Shown here one piece after another: positions 25,283-34,732 of a stretch of DNA of 64,000 nucleotides; the stretch's first letter is position 1; each line of letters starts with the position of its first letter. Source of the DNA: Rikenellaceae bacterium (GTDB lineage: Bacteria; Bacteroidota; Bacteroidia; Bacteroidales; UBA932); assembly GCA_003542575.1 (NCBI GenBank), contig DPKJ01000005.1, forward strand, positions 186,001 to 250,000. The letters are read 5' to 3'. The position numbers and the translations under genes were made by a program. The notes under the pieces were generated by a model. It worked only from the letters and a program-made list of their open reading frames with translations. It was not told the DNA's origin and ran no database searches.

Positions 25283-25891
25283 ATGGCAAGGGTAAGTTCA
25301 AAAGACCGTTATGTCGTTAAGGTATACGAGCTCTTCAGAAAAAAGGGGCTCAAACTAACGATGGATGATATTGCATCCTCTCTAAAGCTTACTAAAAAGA
25401 CGCTGTATAACAACTTCAGCAGTAAAGAAGAGCTGATGAGAACAGTTATGCAGTATGTTATAGAGGACATTGAATTCAGAATCAATCTGGCACTCAGCCA
25501 GGGTAAAAATGCTATAGAAGCTCTTTTTCATACCAGCAGTATGATGAATAAGACATTAGAGGCAATCGGTCCACTACTTTTATCCGATTCATCAAAATAC
25601 CTCCCGGATTTGAAGGTGCTGGATCATTCAAACAGAACTAGTTTCTACTCAAAAATTATTTACGAAAATGTTGAAAGAGGAATTTCTGAGGGTCTGTACA
25701 GAGAGGACTTTAATAAAGAGTTGGTAACTCTTTTCTTTACTTCGGCTATGGCAAAAATCTACTCATGGAATGGCTCCTACGTTTATCTTAAAGATCCATA
25801 CCTGTTCCATTCCGAACTGGTCAAATATCATCTTGAATCTATAGTAAATGAAGAGGGAAGAAAAATACTAAGGTCGTTTATTCAAAAATGA
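25283..25891 (+). CDS. TetR/AcrR family transcriptional regulator
   Basis: The 202-residue protein has an N-terminal helix-turn-helix (LTMDDIASSLKLTKKTLYNNFSSKEELM, about 20-50) typical of TetR regulators and a helical C-terminal ligand domain. It follows lysA by 15 nt, but no target efflux or enzyme gene is adjacent, so the regulon is unclear. Confidence 0.9.
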   Translation: MARVSSKDRYVVKVYELFRKKGLKLTMDDIASSLKLTKKTLYNNFSSKEELMRTVMQYVIEDIEFRINLALSQGKNAIEALFHTSSMMNKTLEAIGPLLLSDSSKYLPDLKVLDHSNRTSFYSKIIYENVERGISEGLYREDFNKELVTLFFTSAMAKIYSWNGSYVYLKDPYLFHSELVKYHLESIVNEEGRKILRSFIQK

Positions 25892-25892
25892 C

Positions 25893-25900
25893 TAATTTTG
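25893..25900 (+). promoter_or_regulatory. -7 element for ffh
   Basis: TAATTTTG overlaps the stop region of the tetR gene and ends 22 nt before the ffh ATG. Confidence 0.55.
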
Positions 25901-25922
25901 CACCCTAAATTTTTTTAAAATT

Positions 25923-27257
25923 ATGTTCGAAAACCTAATTGACAGACTTGAGAGCTCCTTTAAACTGCTCAAGGGTGAGGGGAGAATTACGGAAATCAAT
26001 GTCGCAGAGACTCTTAAGGAGATCAGAAAAGCTCTTTTGGATGCTGACGTAAGCTATAAAATTGCCAAGAATTTCTGTGATGACGTTAAGCAAAAAGCAC
26101 TGGGACAGGATGTTCTAAAAGCGGTTCGCCCCGGTCAGATGATGACCAAAATTGTCCATGATCAACTAACAGCTCTAATGGGTAGTGAAGCTACCGACAT
26201 TTCTGTTAAGGGAAATCCGGGAGTTGTGCTGGTTGCCGGTCTCCAAGGTTCAGGTAAAACTACTTTCAGTGGTAAACTGGCTCTCAACTGCAAGTCAAAA
26301 AGAGGTTTGAAAACAATGCTCGTTGCCTGCGACGTTTACCGTCCGGCTGCAATAGAGCAGCTTAAGGTACTTGGTGAGCAGGTTGGAGTATTTGTTTATC
26401 ATGAAGAGGAAGCAAAAGATCCTGTAAGAATTGCTAAAAATGCTTTGGCAAAGGCCAAACAGGAGGGATATTCTCTTGTAATTATTGATACAGCCGGACG
26501 TCTTGCAATTGATGAAGAGATGATGAAAGAGATTACTGCAATTAAAAAGGCAGTTGATCCAACTGAAACTCTTTTTGTTGTGGACTCAATGACCGGTCAG
26601 GATGCTGTTGAGACTGCAAGGGTATTCAATGAAAGACTTGATTTCGATGGTGTTGTTCTGACAAAGCTGGATGGTGATACAAGGGGTGGAGCTGCATTGT
26701 CAATCCGCGCGGTTGTTAATAAACCTATCAAGTTTGTTTCGTCCGGTGAAAAGATGGACGCACTGGATGTATTCCACCCAAAAAGAATTGCAGACAGAAT
26801 CCTAGGAATGGGTGATGTGGTTTCACTTGTCGAAAAAGCACAGGAACAGTACGATGAAGAGGAGGCTAGGAGACTTCAAAAGAAGCTGGCTAAAGATCAG
26901 TTTACCCTAAGTGACTTTTACGCTCAGATACAGCAGATTAAAAAAATGGGTAACATTAAGGATCTGGCCTCTATGATTCCCGGAATGGGTAAAATGGTTA
27001 AGGATGTTGATATGGACAATTCTGCTTTTAAAGGAATTGAAGCAATAATCCAATCAATGACAATGGAGGAGAGAGAAAATCCGACATTGCTTAACGGAAG
27101 CAGAAGAAAGAGGATAGCAGAGGGTAGTGGAACATCTATTGCAGAGGTTAACAGATTGGTTAAACAGTTTGAAGATACCAGAAAGATGATGAAGAGCATG
27201 ACGGGAGGAGGAGCTACCAAAGCGATGAGAGCGATGGGCTCAATGAAAAGACGATAG
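25923..27257 (+). CDS. ffh: Signal recognition particle protein Ffh
   Basis: The 444-residue SRP GTPase targets membrane proteins to the translocon. It has the N domain (1-90), G domain motifs GLQGSGKTTFSGKLA, DVYRPAAIEQL, DTAGRL and TKLDGDTRGGAALS, and a methionine-rich M domain (about 300-444) that binds 4.5S RNA and signal peptides. The 4.5S RNA gene was not recognised in this window. folD follows after 24 nt. Confidence 0.97.
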   Translation: MFENLIDRLESSFKLLKGEGRITEINVAETLKEIRKALLDADVSYKIAKNFCDDVKQKALGQDVLKAVRPGQMMTKIVHDQLTALMGSEATDISVKGNPGVVLVAGLQGSGKTTFSGKLALNCKSKRGLKTMLVACDVYRPAAIEQLKVLGEQVGVFVYHEEEAKDPVRIAKNALAKAKQEGYSLVIIDTAGRLAIDEEMMKEITAIKKAVDPTETLFVVDSMTGQDAVETARVFNERLDFDGVVLTKLDGDTRGGAALSIRAVVNKPIKFVSSGEKMDALDVFHPKRIADRILGMGDVVSLVEKAQEQYDEEEARRLQKKLAKDQFTLSDFYAQIQQIKKMGNIKDLASMIPGMGKMVKDVDMDNSAFKGIEAIIQSMTMEERENPTLLNGSRRKRIAEGSGTSIAEVNRLVKQFEDTRKMMKSMTGGGATKAMRAMGSMKRR

Positions 27258-27281
27258 TTTTAAATACATAATTTTACAGAA

Positions 27282-28151
27282 ATGGTTATTCTTGACGGAA
27301 AAGCGACTGCAGACAGCATAAAAGCAGAGATTGCAGCAGAGGTTGAAAAGATTATTGAATCAGGCGGTAAAAGACCACATCTGGCAGCAATACTTGTTGG
27401 AAGTGATGGAGCTTCAATGACCTATGTTGGGCACAAAGAGAGTGCCTGCAAAAGAGTGGGATTTGACTCAACAGTCATCAGGCTTGACGAGACCATTTCT
27501 CAAAATGACCTTCTTGAAGAGATAGAAAAAATTAATAATAACAGTTCGGTTGATGGTCTGATTGTGCAGTTGCCTTTGCCTAAACATATTGATGAACAGA
27601 AGGTTATTGAGTCAATTGATCCTAAAAAAGATGTTGATGGTTTCCACCCCGTAAATGTAGGTAAGATGGTTCTTGGCCTCCCTTCATTTATATCTGCGAC
27701 GCCTGCCGGAATATTGGAGCTACTGATAAGATACGGTGTAGAGACGTCAGGAAAACATTGTGTAATTATCGGCCGAAGTAATATTGTGGGAAAACCAATG
27801 GCAAATTTGCTTTCATTAAAAGCAAACCCGGGAGATTGTACTGTTACAATGTGCCACAGTCGCACCAAAAACCTAAAGGAACACACACTAAATGCAGATA
27901 TAATAATTGCAGCACTGGGTGTACCCGGTTTTCTTAAGGGAGATATGGTAAAAGAGGGTGCCGTTGTAATTGATGTGGGTATTACAAGAGTAGAAGCCGA
28001 TACAAAGACCGGCTTCAGGCTTGCGGGAGACGTTCTCTTTGACGAGGTTGCTCCCAAGTGTTCATATATTACCCCGGTTCCGGGTGGTGTGGGGCCAATG
28101 ACAATTATCTCTTTGTTGAAAAATACTTTAAAAGCTTCATTGTTAAAGTAA
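27282..28151 (+). CDS. folD: Bifunctional methylenetetrahydrofolate dehydrogenase/cyclohydrolase
   Basis: The 289-residue folate enzyme interconverts 5,10-methylene- and 10-formyl-THF. YVGHKESACKRVGF holds the catalytic lysine. DGLIVQLPLPKHI, the NADP-binding GRSNIVGKPMANLL and the C-terminal TPVPGGVGPMTI are all typical. It ends directly against the convergent barrel gene without spacer or terminator hairpin. Confidence 0.97.
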   Translation: MVILDGKATADSIKAEIAAEVEKIIESGGKRPHLAAILVGSDGASMTYVGHKESACKRVGFDSTVIRLDETISQNDLLEEIEKINNNSSVDGLIVQLPLPKHIDEQKVIESIDPKKDVDGFHPVNVGKMVLGLPSFISATPAGILELLIRYGVETSGKHCVIIGRSNIVGKPMANLLSLKANPGDCTVTMCHSRTKNLKEHTLNADIIIAALGVPGFLKGDMVKEGAVVIDVGITRVEADTKTGFRLAGDVLFDEVAPKCSYITPVPGGVGPMTIISLLKNTLKASLLK

Positions 28152-30578
28152 TCAATTTCCTGAATTAACTCTGGATGTTTCATCTACATTGCCAACTTTT
28201 CTCTGTTTGGCTGCTTTGCTTTGGCCAAATCTGTAGCTGAATGTTAGAGTTGCTCTCTGGCTTCTGTATTTTGATTCAAACTGATAATCTTTGAATACCT
28301 CATCCTGAAGAGAGACTCTGTTAACATTTGTTCCAAAAATGTCGGTCACCAACAGCGCAAGATTTCCCTTATTGTTAAACAGCCCTTTTTTAACCCCTAA
28401 TGAAAATTCATACCTTGGTTTGATATCAAAGTAACCATATGGTATCCCCGACGAAAAGAACCCTGTAAATTCTATTTTTGTATCCTTTGGCAGAAGGAAG
28501 GTGCTGTTGAAATTACCCTGCGCAAATATTTTAGATTTTGAATAATCATCCATACTGGTAGACACATTTGCCATATAAACATTTCCATTTATCAGGAACC
28601 ATTTGGCAACAGGTAATTCGGTAATTGCAGCATTTATTCCAATCATATTAAGTTTTCCAAAGTTATCCCATGTCATCAGTTTTTCTCCTGTCTGAGTGTC
28701 AAGGCTTGGAGTTTGTATGATTGCTTTGTTTATAAGTTGACTGTTTATACCGAAATTGAAATGTTTACCTAATCCAAGAGAGAGAGACATTTGATGCCCA
28801 TATTGAGGTTCGATATTTGGGTTACCTAATGCTGACGTGTTTACATCAATATAAAATCTTTGAGGATTAAGTTGTTCAAAATTAGGCCTTTGAATTCTTA
28901 AAGTGTATGAAAGTCCCAGTCTGATATTTTGATTTGGGTTGTACCCTACAAAAAGGGTAGGGAAAAGGTCCAAATAGCTCTTTTTTGTTACTGTATCAGC
29001 AGTAATCCACTCTCCTTTTGCGTGTGTCCATTCTGCCCTCAATCCACCTTTAACATTAAATTTTGGGCTGAATTGGTTTGCAACGCTAACATAAGCAGCA
29101 CTAATATTCTCAGTATAGTAAAATATTGTACTTTGGTCGGTGTTTGGGTGCCATACTGCTCCGCTTTTCTCCTCTCTTAAAAGATTGTTATCGGTTGTAC
29201 TCATTGCCCATTTTACACCCGCTTCAATTTTACCACTCTTTTTAATACTTTGTTCGTAATCAGCCTTAGCTGAACGGATATTTATAAACTGGCTGGAGTT
29301 AATTCTGAAATTGAGAGGATCTTTAATCTCCTGACCTGCATCGTTTAGGTATGTGTTGAGTTGGTTACTTTTATTGCCAAGATCATAATAGAAATAGTCT
29401 GCGTTTAATGTAATCTCCTGACCCTCCTTAAAAATTCTGGTATAATTCAGATTAGCCGACAAACCATTAAATCCGAATTTGTTTTTAATATCAGCGTAAG
29501 AGTCTTCAACCAGATTGCCGCTTTGGAATAGTTTGCTTGTCGCTGGATAAAGGGTGGAATCATTAGTTTCACGCAGGGTTCCTCCAACCACAAATCCGAA
29601 AATATTCTTTTTATTCGCAAAAAAGTCGTTAGATAGTTTAAAGCTATGAGCATCTGTTGTCCTGTTAAGGTAGGTATCACTTTCAGCAGTATTTCCCCCT
29701 CCCATATCAGTTGTTGTAACGAAGGTGTTAAAACCCTCGTTATATCTAGGGCTATATGACAGGGAGGTACTGTTTTTATCTGTTCTGTAGTTCAGTACTA
29801 AAGATCCATCTGCAGACTGATAATAGTGCTTGTATGGCGATCCCGAATAACCAATCCTCGCTGAACCATTTATACCTTTGGCAAAATTTTTCTTGGTTTT
29901 GATATTAATAATACCACCTGAACCTGCTGCATCATACCTTGAAGAGGGATGTGCAATTATCTCTATTTTATCAATAGTAGAGCCATCTGTACCACTTAAA
30001 AGTGCTTCAAGATCTGCTCCGCTGAAGTTGGAAGGTCTTCCATCTATCCAAACCTGAACAGCTGATCCGTTTAGCAGAATGTTGCCTGACGGGTCAACAC
30101 TTACTCCCGGTGCCTTCTTAAGTATATCCAAAGCGTTACTTCCCTGAGTAGCTACTGCCTCAGCTACATTCATTACAATCTTATCCAGTTTCTGTTCAAT
30201 TACAGGCACTCTTGCTGTTACAACAGCTGATCCGAGTGAGGTTGCCATACCTTTCAATTGTATAATGCCAAGATCAATGTTAGATACCTGCTCTTTTAAT
30301 ACAAGATTAATTGTTGTATCCTGAAAGCCAATGAACGAGACTTTAACTTTATATTCTCCGGTTAATTCTCCATTGTTTAATTTAAAGCTTCCATCATCAC
30401 CAGTTGTTGTTCCGGTTATAATTCTATTATCATTCGCATGAATGACTATTGTAGCAAATGGGAGAGCCTTTCCGTTCTCTTTTTCTGTAACCTTTCCGTG
30501 TATCGTTACATTGTTTTTGGCCGAAGCGACCGAAACCAATGTGATTAATAAAATCAGTGCAATAAATTTGTTAAACAT
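28152..30578 (-). CDS. Outer-membrane beta-barrel protein, TonB-receptor-like (paralogue 1)
   Basis: The roughly 808-residue protein starts with the signal peptide MFNKFIALILLITLVSVASA. A carboxypeptidase-regulatory-like beta domain follows (about 22-110; VTEKENGKALPFATIVIH). The plug domain has KIVMNVAEAVATQGSNALDILKKAPGVSVDPSGNILLNGSAVQVWIDGRPS and GSGGIINIKTKKNF. The C-terminal barrel ends in SYRFGQSKAAKQRKV. It lacks SusC marks, and no SusD gene is adjacent. The start at 30578 gives the signal peptide; an upstream ATG would bury it. It is closely related to the next gene, so a tandem duplication is likely. The ligand is unknown. Confidence 0.85.
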   Translation of the reverse strand: MFNKFIALILLITLVSVASAKNNVTIHGKVTEKENGKALPFATIVIHANDNRIITGTTTGDDGSFKLNNGELTGEYKVKVSFIGFQDTTINLVLKEQVSNIDLGIIQLKGMATSLGSAVVTARVPVIEQKLDKIVMNVAEAVATQGSNALDILKKAPGVSVDPSGNILLNGSAVQVWIDGRPSNFSGADLEALLSGTDGSTIDKIEIIAHPSSRYDAAGSGGIINIKTKKNFAKGINGSARIGYSGSPYKHYYQSADGSLVLNYRTDKNSTSLSYSPRYNEGFNTFVTTTDMGGGNTAESDTYLNRTTDAHSFKLSNDFFANKKNIFGFVVGGTLRETNDSTLYPATSKLFQSGNLVEDSYADIKNKFGFNGLSANLNYTRIFKEGQEITLNADYFYYDLGNKSNQLNTYLNDAGQEIKDPLNFRINSSQFINIRSAKADYEQSIKKSGKIEAGVKWAMSTTDNNLLREEKSGAVWHPNTDQSTIFYYTENISAAYVSVANQFSPKFNVKGGLRAEWTHAKGEWITADTVTKKSYLDLFPTLFVGYNPNQNIRLGLSYTLRIQRPNFEQLNPQRFYIDVNTSALGNPNIEPQYGHQMSLSLGLGKHFNFGINSQLINKAIIQTPSLDTQTGEKLMTWDNFGKLNMIGINAAITELPVAKWFLINGNVYMANVSTSMDDYSKSKIFAQGNFNSTFLLPKDTKIEFTGFFSSGIPYGYFDIKPRYEFSLGVKKGLFNNKGNLALLVTDIFGTNVNRVSLQDEVFKDYQFESKYRSQRATLTFSYRFGQSKAAKQRKVGNVDETSRVNSGN

Positions 30579-30701
30579 AGTAGTGTGAAAATTTTGGTAG
30601 TTTGTAATGCATAATATTCTTTTCACACAATTAGACGAAAGAGATGCACGATTAGTTGCAGTATTTTAAAAATATTTTCGTTTTTTTTAAAATTAATAGT
30701 T

Positions 30702-30738
30702 AAAAAGCCCTCCGAAGTTAATTTCCGGAGGGCTTTTC
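30702..30738 (-). terminator. Intrinsic terminator between the barrel paralogues
   Basis: The perfect 8-bp stem GCCCTCCG (30707-30714) / CGGAGGGC (30726-30733) is extended by A-T pairs and a run of T on each strand. It ends the transcript of paralogue 2, so paralogue 1 should have its own promoter. Confidence 0.85.
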
Positions 30739-30774
30739 TTCAAAAACAATATTATATTAACTTAATAATCAGCT

Positions 30775-33204
30775 TTAGTTTGATGTACCTACCCTTGAAC
30801 CCTCTTCAAGTTCGCCAACTTTTCTCTTTTTTATGGCTTTTGCCTGACCGAAACGTAAACTGAATGTAATTGTAACTCTCTGACTTTTGTAATTATTTTG
30901 AAGGGTATACTCTTCAATTGATCCATCATCCAGCCTTATCCTTGTGTTTTGCGTATTAAGGATGTCGTTTACCATAATTGAAATTGTGCCCTTGTTTTGC
31001 ATTACTCCTTTCTTAACACCAAGACTCAATTCTCCGGATGGTTTAACTGTGAAGTAACCGTATGGCAGACCTGACTGGAATGTACCTATCATTTCTACTT
31101 TGTAGTTTTTTGGAAGAATAAATGTTGTGTTCATATAGGCTTGAGAAAACAGAGACTCACTTTTGTAATCACCCGAACTGTTTGAAAGTGACGCTAGAAA
31201 AACATTTGCGTTGAGGTTAAGCCACTTGGTGACAGGGTACTCGGTTACGGAGAATGAGGCTCCCATAAAATTCTGCTTCCCAAAATTTTCCCAAACAATA
31301 AGTTTTTCTCCTGTTTGGCTGTTAAAATATGGACTTTGAATAATTGCATTGTCAGTAAACTGTCCATTTAGTGCAATACTAAAGTGTTGTTTAATTCCCA
31401 ATGACAAAGAGATCTGGTTGCTGTACTGTGGATCCAAGTCAGGATTTCCCTCAATTGCGTTACTTGCATCTATGTACATTCTGAATGGATTCAATTGTCT
31501 GAAATTTGGCCTCCTTACTCTTAGTGTATATGAGAGTCCGAATCTTAGGCTTTTATTCGGATTATAGCCTAAAAACAGGGTAGGGAAGAGGTTTACATAG
31601 CTCTTTGAAGAGACCGTATCTGCACTTAACCATTCCCCTTTGGCTTCTGTCATCTCAGCCCTCAATCCAGCTTTTGCACTTATTTTTTCGTTAATCTGCC
31701 TTGCCGCTGAAATATAGGCTGCACTAATATCCTCGTTGTACATAAAGAGCGAGCTTAGTTGGTTGTTTTTAACCCATGATCCTGCTGTAAAATCTTCTCT
31801 TAGAAGGTTGTTGTCAGTTATACTTCTTGCCCATTTTAAACCGGTTTCAATTTTATATTTTTTGAACATAATTTGTTCATAATCCACCTTAAACGATAAT
31901 ATGTTAATAAACTGCAGAGAGTTACTTCTAAAAATATCAGGTGTTCTTGCAACGGTTCCGTTTATGTCATAGAATTGATTCTCTTGATTTGAATTTTTAG
32001 TAATATCGTAGTACCCGTAATCTGCATTTAAAGTTAATTCTTGTCCCTCTTTGTAAATTCTAGTGTAGTTCAGATTGGTATTTATATAATTAAATTCGTC
32101 CTTACCATCAATATCAGAAACTGTTTTCTCCAGCAGGACTCCGTCTCTTTTTAGTAAACTGCCGGATTTTTCCCCAAGGTATAAATTGCCATCACTAAGC
32201 ATTCCGGTCACTATGAATCCGAAAATATTTTTTTTGTTGGCGAAGTAGTCATTTGATATCCTCAATGTCTGCCCTGTGTTGTCAAATCTTAAATCACTTA
32301 TACCATCAAGTGTTACTCCTGATCCCATGTTAGTAAAAGTTGACATTCTTTCAAAACCCTGATTATGCCTTGGACTGTATGAAATTGAGGTGTTGGTCTT
32401 TTCGCCTCTGTAGTTGAGATTTAAAGTACCATCTGCTCCATGAAATATTTTATCGTTTTCGGCAATATTATATGAACCTCTAACTGAACCGCTAAGGCCT
32501 TTTGCAAAATTCTTTTTTGTTTTGATGTTTATAATTCCACCTGAACCTGCTGCATCATATTTTGACGAAGGATGGGCGATAATCTCAATTTTATCAATAT
32601 TAGAACCATCAGTGCCACTTAGCAGAGCTTCAAGCTCCTGTCCTGAAAGATTGGAAGGTCTTCCGTCAATCCACACTTGAACAGCCGAGCCGTTAAGAAG
32701 AATGTTTCCAGAAGGATCTATGCTTACACCCGGTGCCTTTTTTAATATATCAAGCGCGTTGCTGCCTTGTGTTGATACTGCTTCAGAGACATTCATTACG
32801 ATTTTGTCCAGCTTTTGCTCAATAACAGGTACTTTTGCAGTAACTACCGCAGATTTAAGGGCAACGGCATCTGGAGCAAGGGCTAAGATACCCAAATCTA
32901 AAGAACTGCTATTCTCCTCAATTTTTACAGTAAATGTTGTATCCTTGAACCCTATGAATGATACTTTAACTTTACATTCACCGGCACTAAGATTGTTTAT
33001 TTTAAATGTTCCGTCGTCGGATGATGTTGTACCGCCTATAACCTTTTCGGTTAAATCGTGAAGACTAATTGTTGCGTAAGGAAGAGCCTGTCCGTTCTCT
33101 TTCTCGATAACTTTTCCGGTTATTATTCCGTTATTCTTTGCAGCAACCATGCTGCATGATAAAAAAAGTGTTAAAAAAAGTAAAGTGATTGATTTGTTAT
33201 ACAT
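30775..33204 (-). CDS. Outer-membrane beta-barrel protein, TonB-receptor-like (paralogue 2)
   Basis: The roughly 809-residue protein has the same layout as paralogue 1. The signal peptide begins MYNKSITLLFLTLFLSCSM. A regulatory-like beta domain follows, then a plug with an almost identical stretch around APGVSIDPSGNILLNGSAV, a barrel, and the tail SLRFGQAKAIKKRKVGE. Identity is highest in the plug and lowest in the mid-barrel, as expected if ligand loops have diverged. The start was set at 33204 to retain the signal peptide. It lies downstream of the GntR-ABC operon, with a shared operator-like motif in its upstream gap. Confidence 0.85.
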   Translation of the reverse strand: MYNKSITLLFLTLFLSCSMVAAKNNGIITGKVIEKENGQALPYATISLHDLTEKVIGGTTSSDDGTFKINNLSAGECKVKVSFIGFKDTTFTVKIEENSSSLDLGILALAPDAVALKSAVVTAKVPVIEQKLDKIVMNVSEAVSTQGSNALDILKKAPGVSIDPSGNILLNGSAVQVWIDGRPSNLSGQELEALLSGTDGSNIDKIEIIAHPSSKYDAAGSGGIINIKTKKNFAKGLSGSVRGSYNIAENDKIFHGADGTLNLNYRGEKTNTSISYSPRHNQGFERMSTFTNMGSGVTLDGISDLRFDNTGQTLRISNDYFANKKNIFGFIVTGMLSDGNLYLGEKSGSLLKRDGVLLEKTVSDIDGKDEFNYINTNLNYTRIYKEGQELTLNADYGYYDITKNSNQENQFYDINGTVARTPDIFRSNSLQFINILSFKVDYEQIMFKKYKIETGLKWARSITDNNLLREDFTAGSWVKNNQLSSLFMYNEDISAAYISAARQINEKISAKAGLRAEMTEAKGEWLSADTVSSKSYVNLFPTLFLGYNPNKSLRFGLSYTLRVRRPNFRQLNPFRMYIDASNAIEGNPDLDPQYSNQISLSLGIKQHFSIALNGQFTDNAIIQSPYFNSQTGEKLIVWENFGKQNFMGASFSVTEYPVTKWLNLNANVFLASLSNSSGDYKSESLFSQAYMNTTFILPKNYKVEMIGTFQSGLPYGYFTVKPSGELSLGVKKGVMQNKGTISIMVNDILNTQNTRIRLDDGSIEEYTLQNNYKSQRVTITFSLRFGQAKAIKKRKVGELEEGSRVGTSN

Positions 33205-33237
33205 GGTAGTTTTTGTTTTAAGGTACATGGCATTGCA

Positions 33238-33255
33238 CACTATTCACTATACACC
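33238..33255 (-). promoter_or_regulatory. Operator-like motif upstream of barrel paralogue 2
   Basis: The minus strand reads GGTGTATAGTGAATAGTG and contains the direct repeat ATAGTG-A-ATAGTG. Nearly the same sequence occurs at 35585-35604 at the promoter of the GntR-ABC operon. No TAnnTTTG element is seen between it and the barrel start. Confidence 0.4.
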
Positions 33256-33300
33256 TTAAGACGATTGTTACCAATAATTGTTACTAAAAATTTAAAAATA

Positions 33301-33540
33301 TTATAATTGAGTTGTGTCTTGAATGACCATTGATATTTTTTTAATTATTGAAGGAATCTTCTCATTTAGAATATATTCCATCTCTTTCTGAGTAATTTCA
33401 ATCTCTTGTCCCTCTCTGTATATTTGTATCCCCTTTTCTCCAGTACCGATTTTCTTTGGAGAGATTGCCAGTAGGATAGTACAAAGAGTAGTTGCTGCAA
33501 CCGGTAATAAAATTTTACGGATTAATTTCTCTTTTTTCAT
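33301..33540 (-). CDS. Small single-pass membrane protein
   Basis: The 79-residue protein has a lysine-rich N-terminus, one transmembrane helix (about 9-28) and a charged 50-residue tail ending in a helix. I do not recognise a family. The tail segment 56-74 (YILNEKIPSIIKKISMVIQ) is similar to residues 87-105 of the GntR regulator encoded just upstream: 8 of 19 positions are identical, including PxIIKK and S. It is 27 nt after gntR, so probably co-transcribed. It may interact with the regulator; this is inference. Confidence 0.65.
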   Translation of the reverse strand: MKKEKLIRKILLPVAATTLCTILLAISPKKIGTGEKGIQIYREGQEIEITQKEMEYILNEKIPSIIKKISMVIQDTTQL

Positions 33541-33567
33541 TTTCTCCAGCTAAGATTAAATTGAATA

Positions 33568-33909
33568 TCAGCAATTAAAGACTTCTGATGGTTTAATTCC
33601 AAGTAAAGACATCTTTTTGATTATCAAAGGAAGCTCCTCTTTCAGAAATTGATCCCGTTGAATCTTAACAATTTTACTTTTTGCTTCGTTTTCAACAAAG
33701 AATCCGACACCTCTTTTATTACTAATTATGTCAAGATTTTCGAGATGTTCGTAGGTTCTCATTATTGTATTGGGATTAACTCCCAGATTGCTTCCCAGTT
33801 CCCTGACCGATGGAATTCTTTCGTCCTCCGGCCACTCTTCCGTAAGTATCTTTTCACAGATATTATCGGAGATCTGAAGATATATTGGTTTATGTTCGTT
33901 AAAATCCAT
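33568..33909 (-). CDS. GntR family transcriptional regulator (YtrA subfamily)
   Basis: This short GntR protein of 113 residues has a winged helix (KPIYLQISDNICEKILTEEWPEDERIPSVRELGSNLGVNPNTIMRTYEHLE) and a C-terminal helix of about 30 residues for dimerisation, with no ligand domain. That is the YtrA pattern. YtrA-type regulators usually repress an adjacent ABC transporter, which fits its place 5 nt after the permease gene. Confidence 0.9.
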   Translation of the reverse strand: MDFNEHKPIYLQISDNICEKILTEEWPEDERIPSVRELGSNLGVNPNTIMRTYEHLENLDIISNKRGVGFFVENEAKSKIVKIQRDQFLKEELPLIIKKMSLLGIKPSEVFNC

Positions 33910-33914
33910 GATTG

Positions 33915-34721
33915 CTAGTATTGTATTGTTTTCATTCTGTAATATGCACCGGCTAGCGCACCTACCGGAAAACCAATGTTGTATAGAACAGCAAGAACTG
34001 CTATTGTGATTTTAATTGCTGGGTATCCTTCAAAAACCTCATTTCTGTATAATTCTGTCAGATTTTCAACACTTAGTTTAATCTGTAACTGTAATCCCTG
34101 AATTTCTGTCATCTGATCTTTGAATGCATACAGAAACAAGAATGCTACAATTAATATAAATACTATATAGGTTCCGGCAATTGACAAAAAAGTCTTTACC
34201 ACTTTATTCCCTCTGAAAAGAAGGTTTCCAAGCATACAAAACAGCGGCAAAATTATCATATCGGCAAACGATGTTGTCGAAGAGTTAATGAAAGAGTTAT
34301 CGCTAAAAATAAAGCCCTTGAACACAGATGGATTAATCATGGCAATAGCGGTATCAGTCATCAAAACCGATGTCAACACTATGAGTGGCATTGCTATCAA
34401 TGAGATAATTAACATTGATAAAAATTTTTCCTGAACAGAAGCAGGCAATGATATATAATCTATTCCTTTCTTTGGGTGGTTAAAACCTTTGTATAAATTG
34501 AACGGGGCCATAACTGCGGTGAAATATGTTACCAGCAATAGAAATACAGTTCTTCCATGTGATGATACCTGAGGATCTGTTTTAAATATAATGTAGGTAA
34601 GCCAAAAACCGATTAAGCTAATTGACAGAATTACAGCTATCTTAAGCATTATTGGTAACCTTTCGGAAAGTTCCTTTTTAAGAAGACTTCCAAATCTGTT
34701 TATGTTAAATATATCTTTCAT
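33915..34721 (-). CDS. ABC transporter membrane subunit
   Basis: The 268-residue protein has about six transmembrane helices (for example LFLLVTYFTAVMAPFNLY, AVLYNIGFPVGALAGAYY). It lies 11 nt after the ATPase gene and is therefore its permease. No close family is recognised; similar two-component ABC exporters with YtrA regulators respond to envelope-active compounds. The substrate is unknown. Confidence 0.75.
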   Translation of the reverse strand: MKDIFNINRFGSLLKKELSERLPIMLKIAVILSISLIGFWLTYIIFKTDPQVSSHGRTVFLLLVTYFTAVMAPFNLYKGFNHPKKGIDYISLPASVQEKFLSMLIISLIAMPLIVLTSVLMTDTAIAMINPSVFKGFIFSDNSFINSSTTSFADMIILPLFCMLGNLLFRGNKVVKTFLSIAGTYIVFILIVAFLFLYAFKDQMTEIQGLQLQIKLSVENLTELYRNEVFEGYPAIKITIAVLAVLYNIGFPVGALAGAYYRMKTIQY

Positions 34722-34732
34722 TTTGATTCGCT

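Noticed and set aside
27500..28183. 227-codon open frame on the minus strand opposite folD
   Set aside because: It lies wholly over a certain gene, its composition is that of an antisense shadow, and it resembles no family.
28152..33204. SusC/SusD-type polysaccharide utilisation locus
   Set aside because: No SusD gene, glycan hydrolase or SusC signature is adjacent; the barrels belong to another TonB-receptor-like group.
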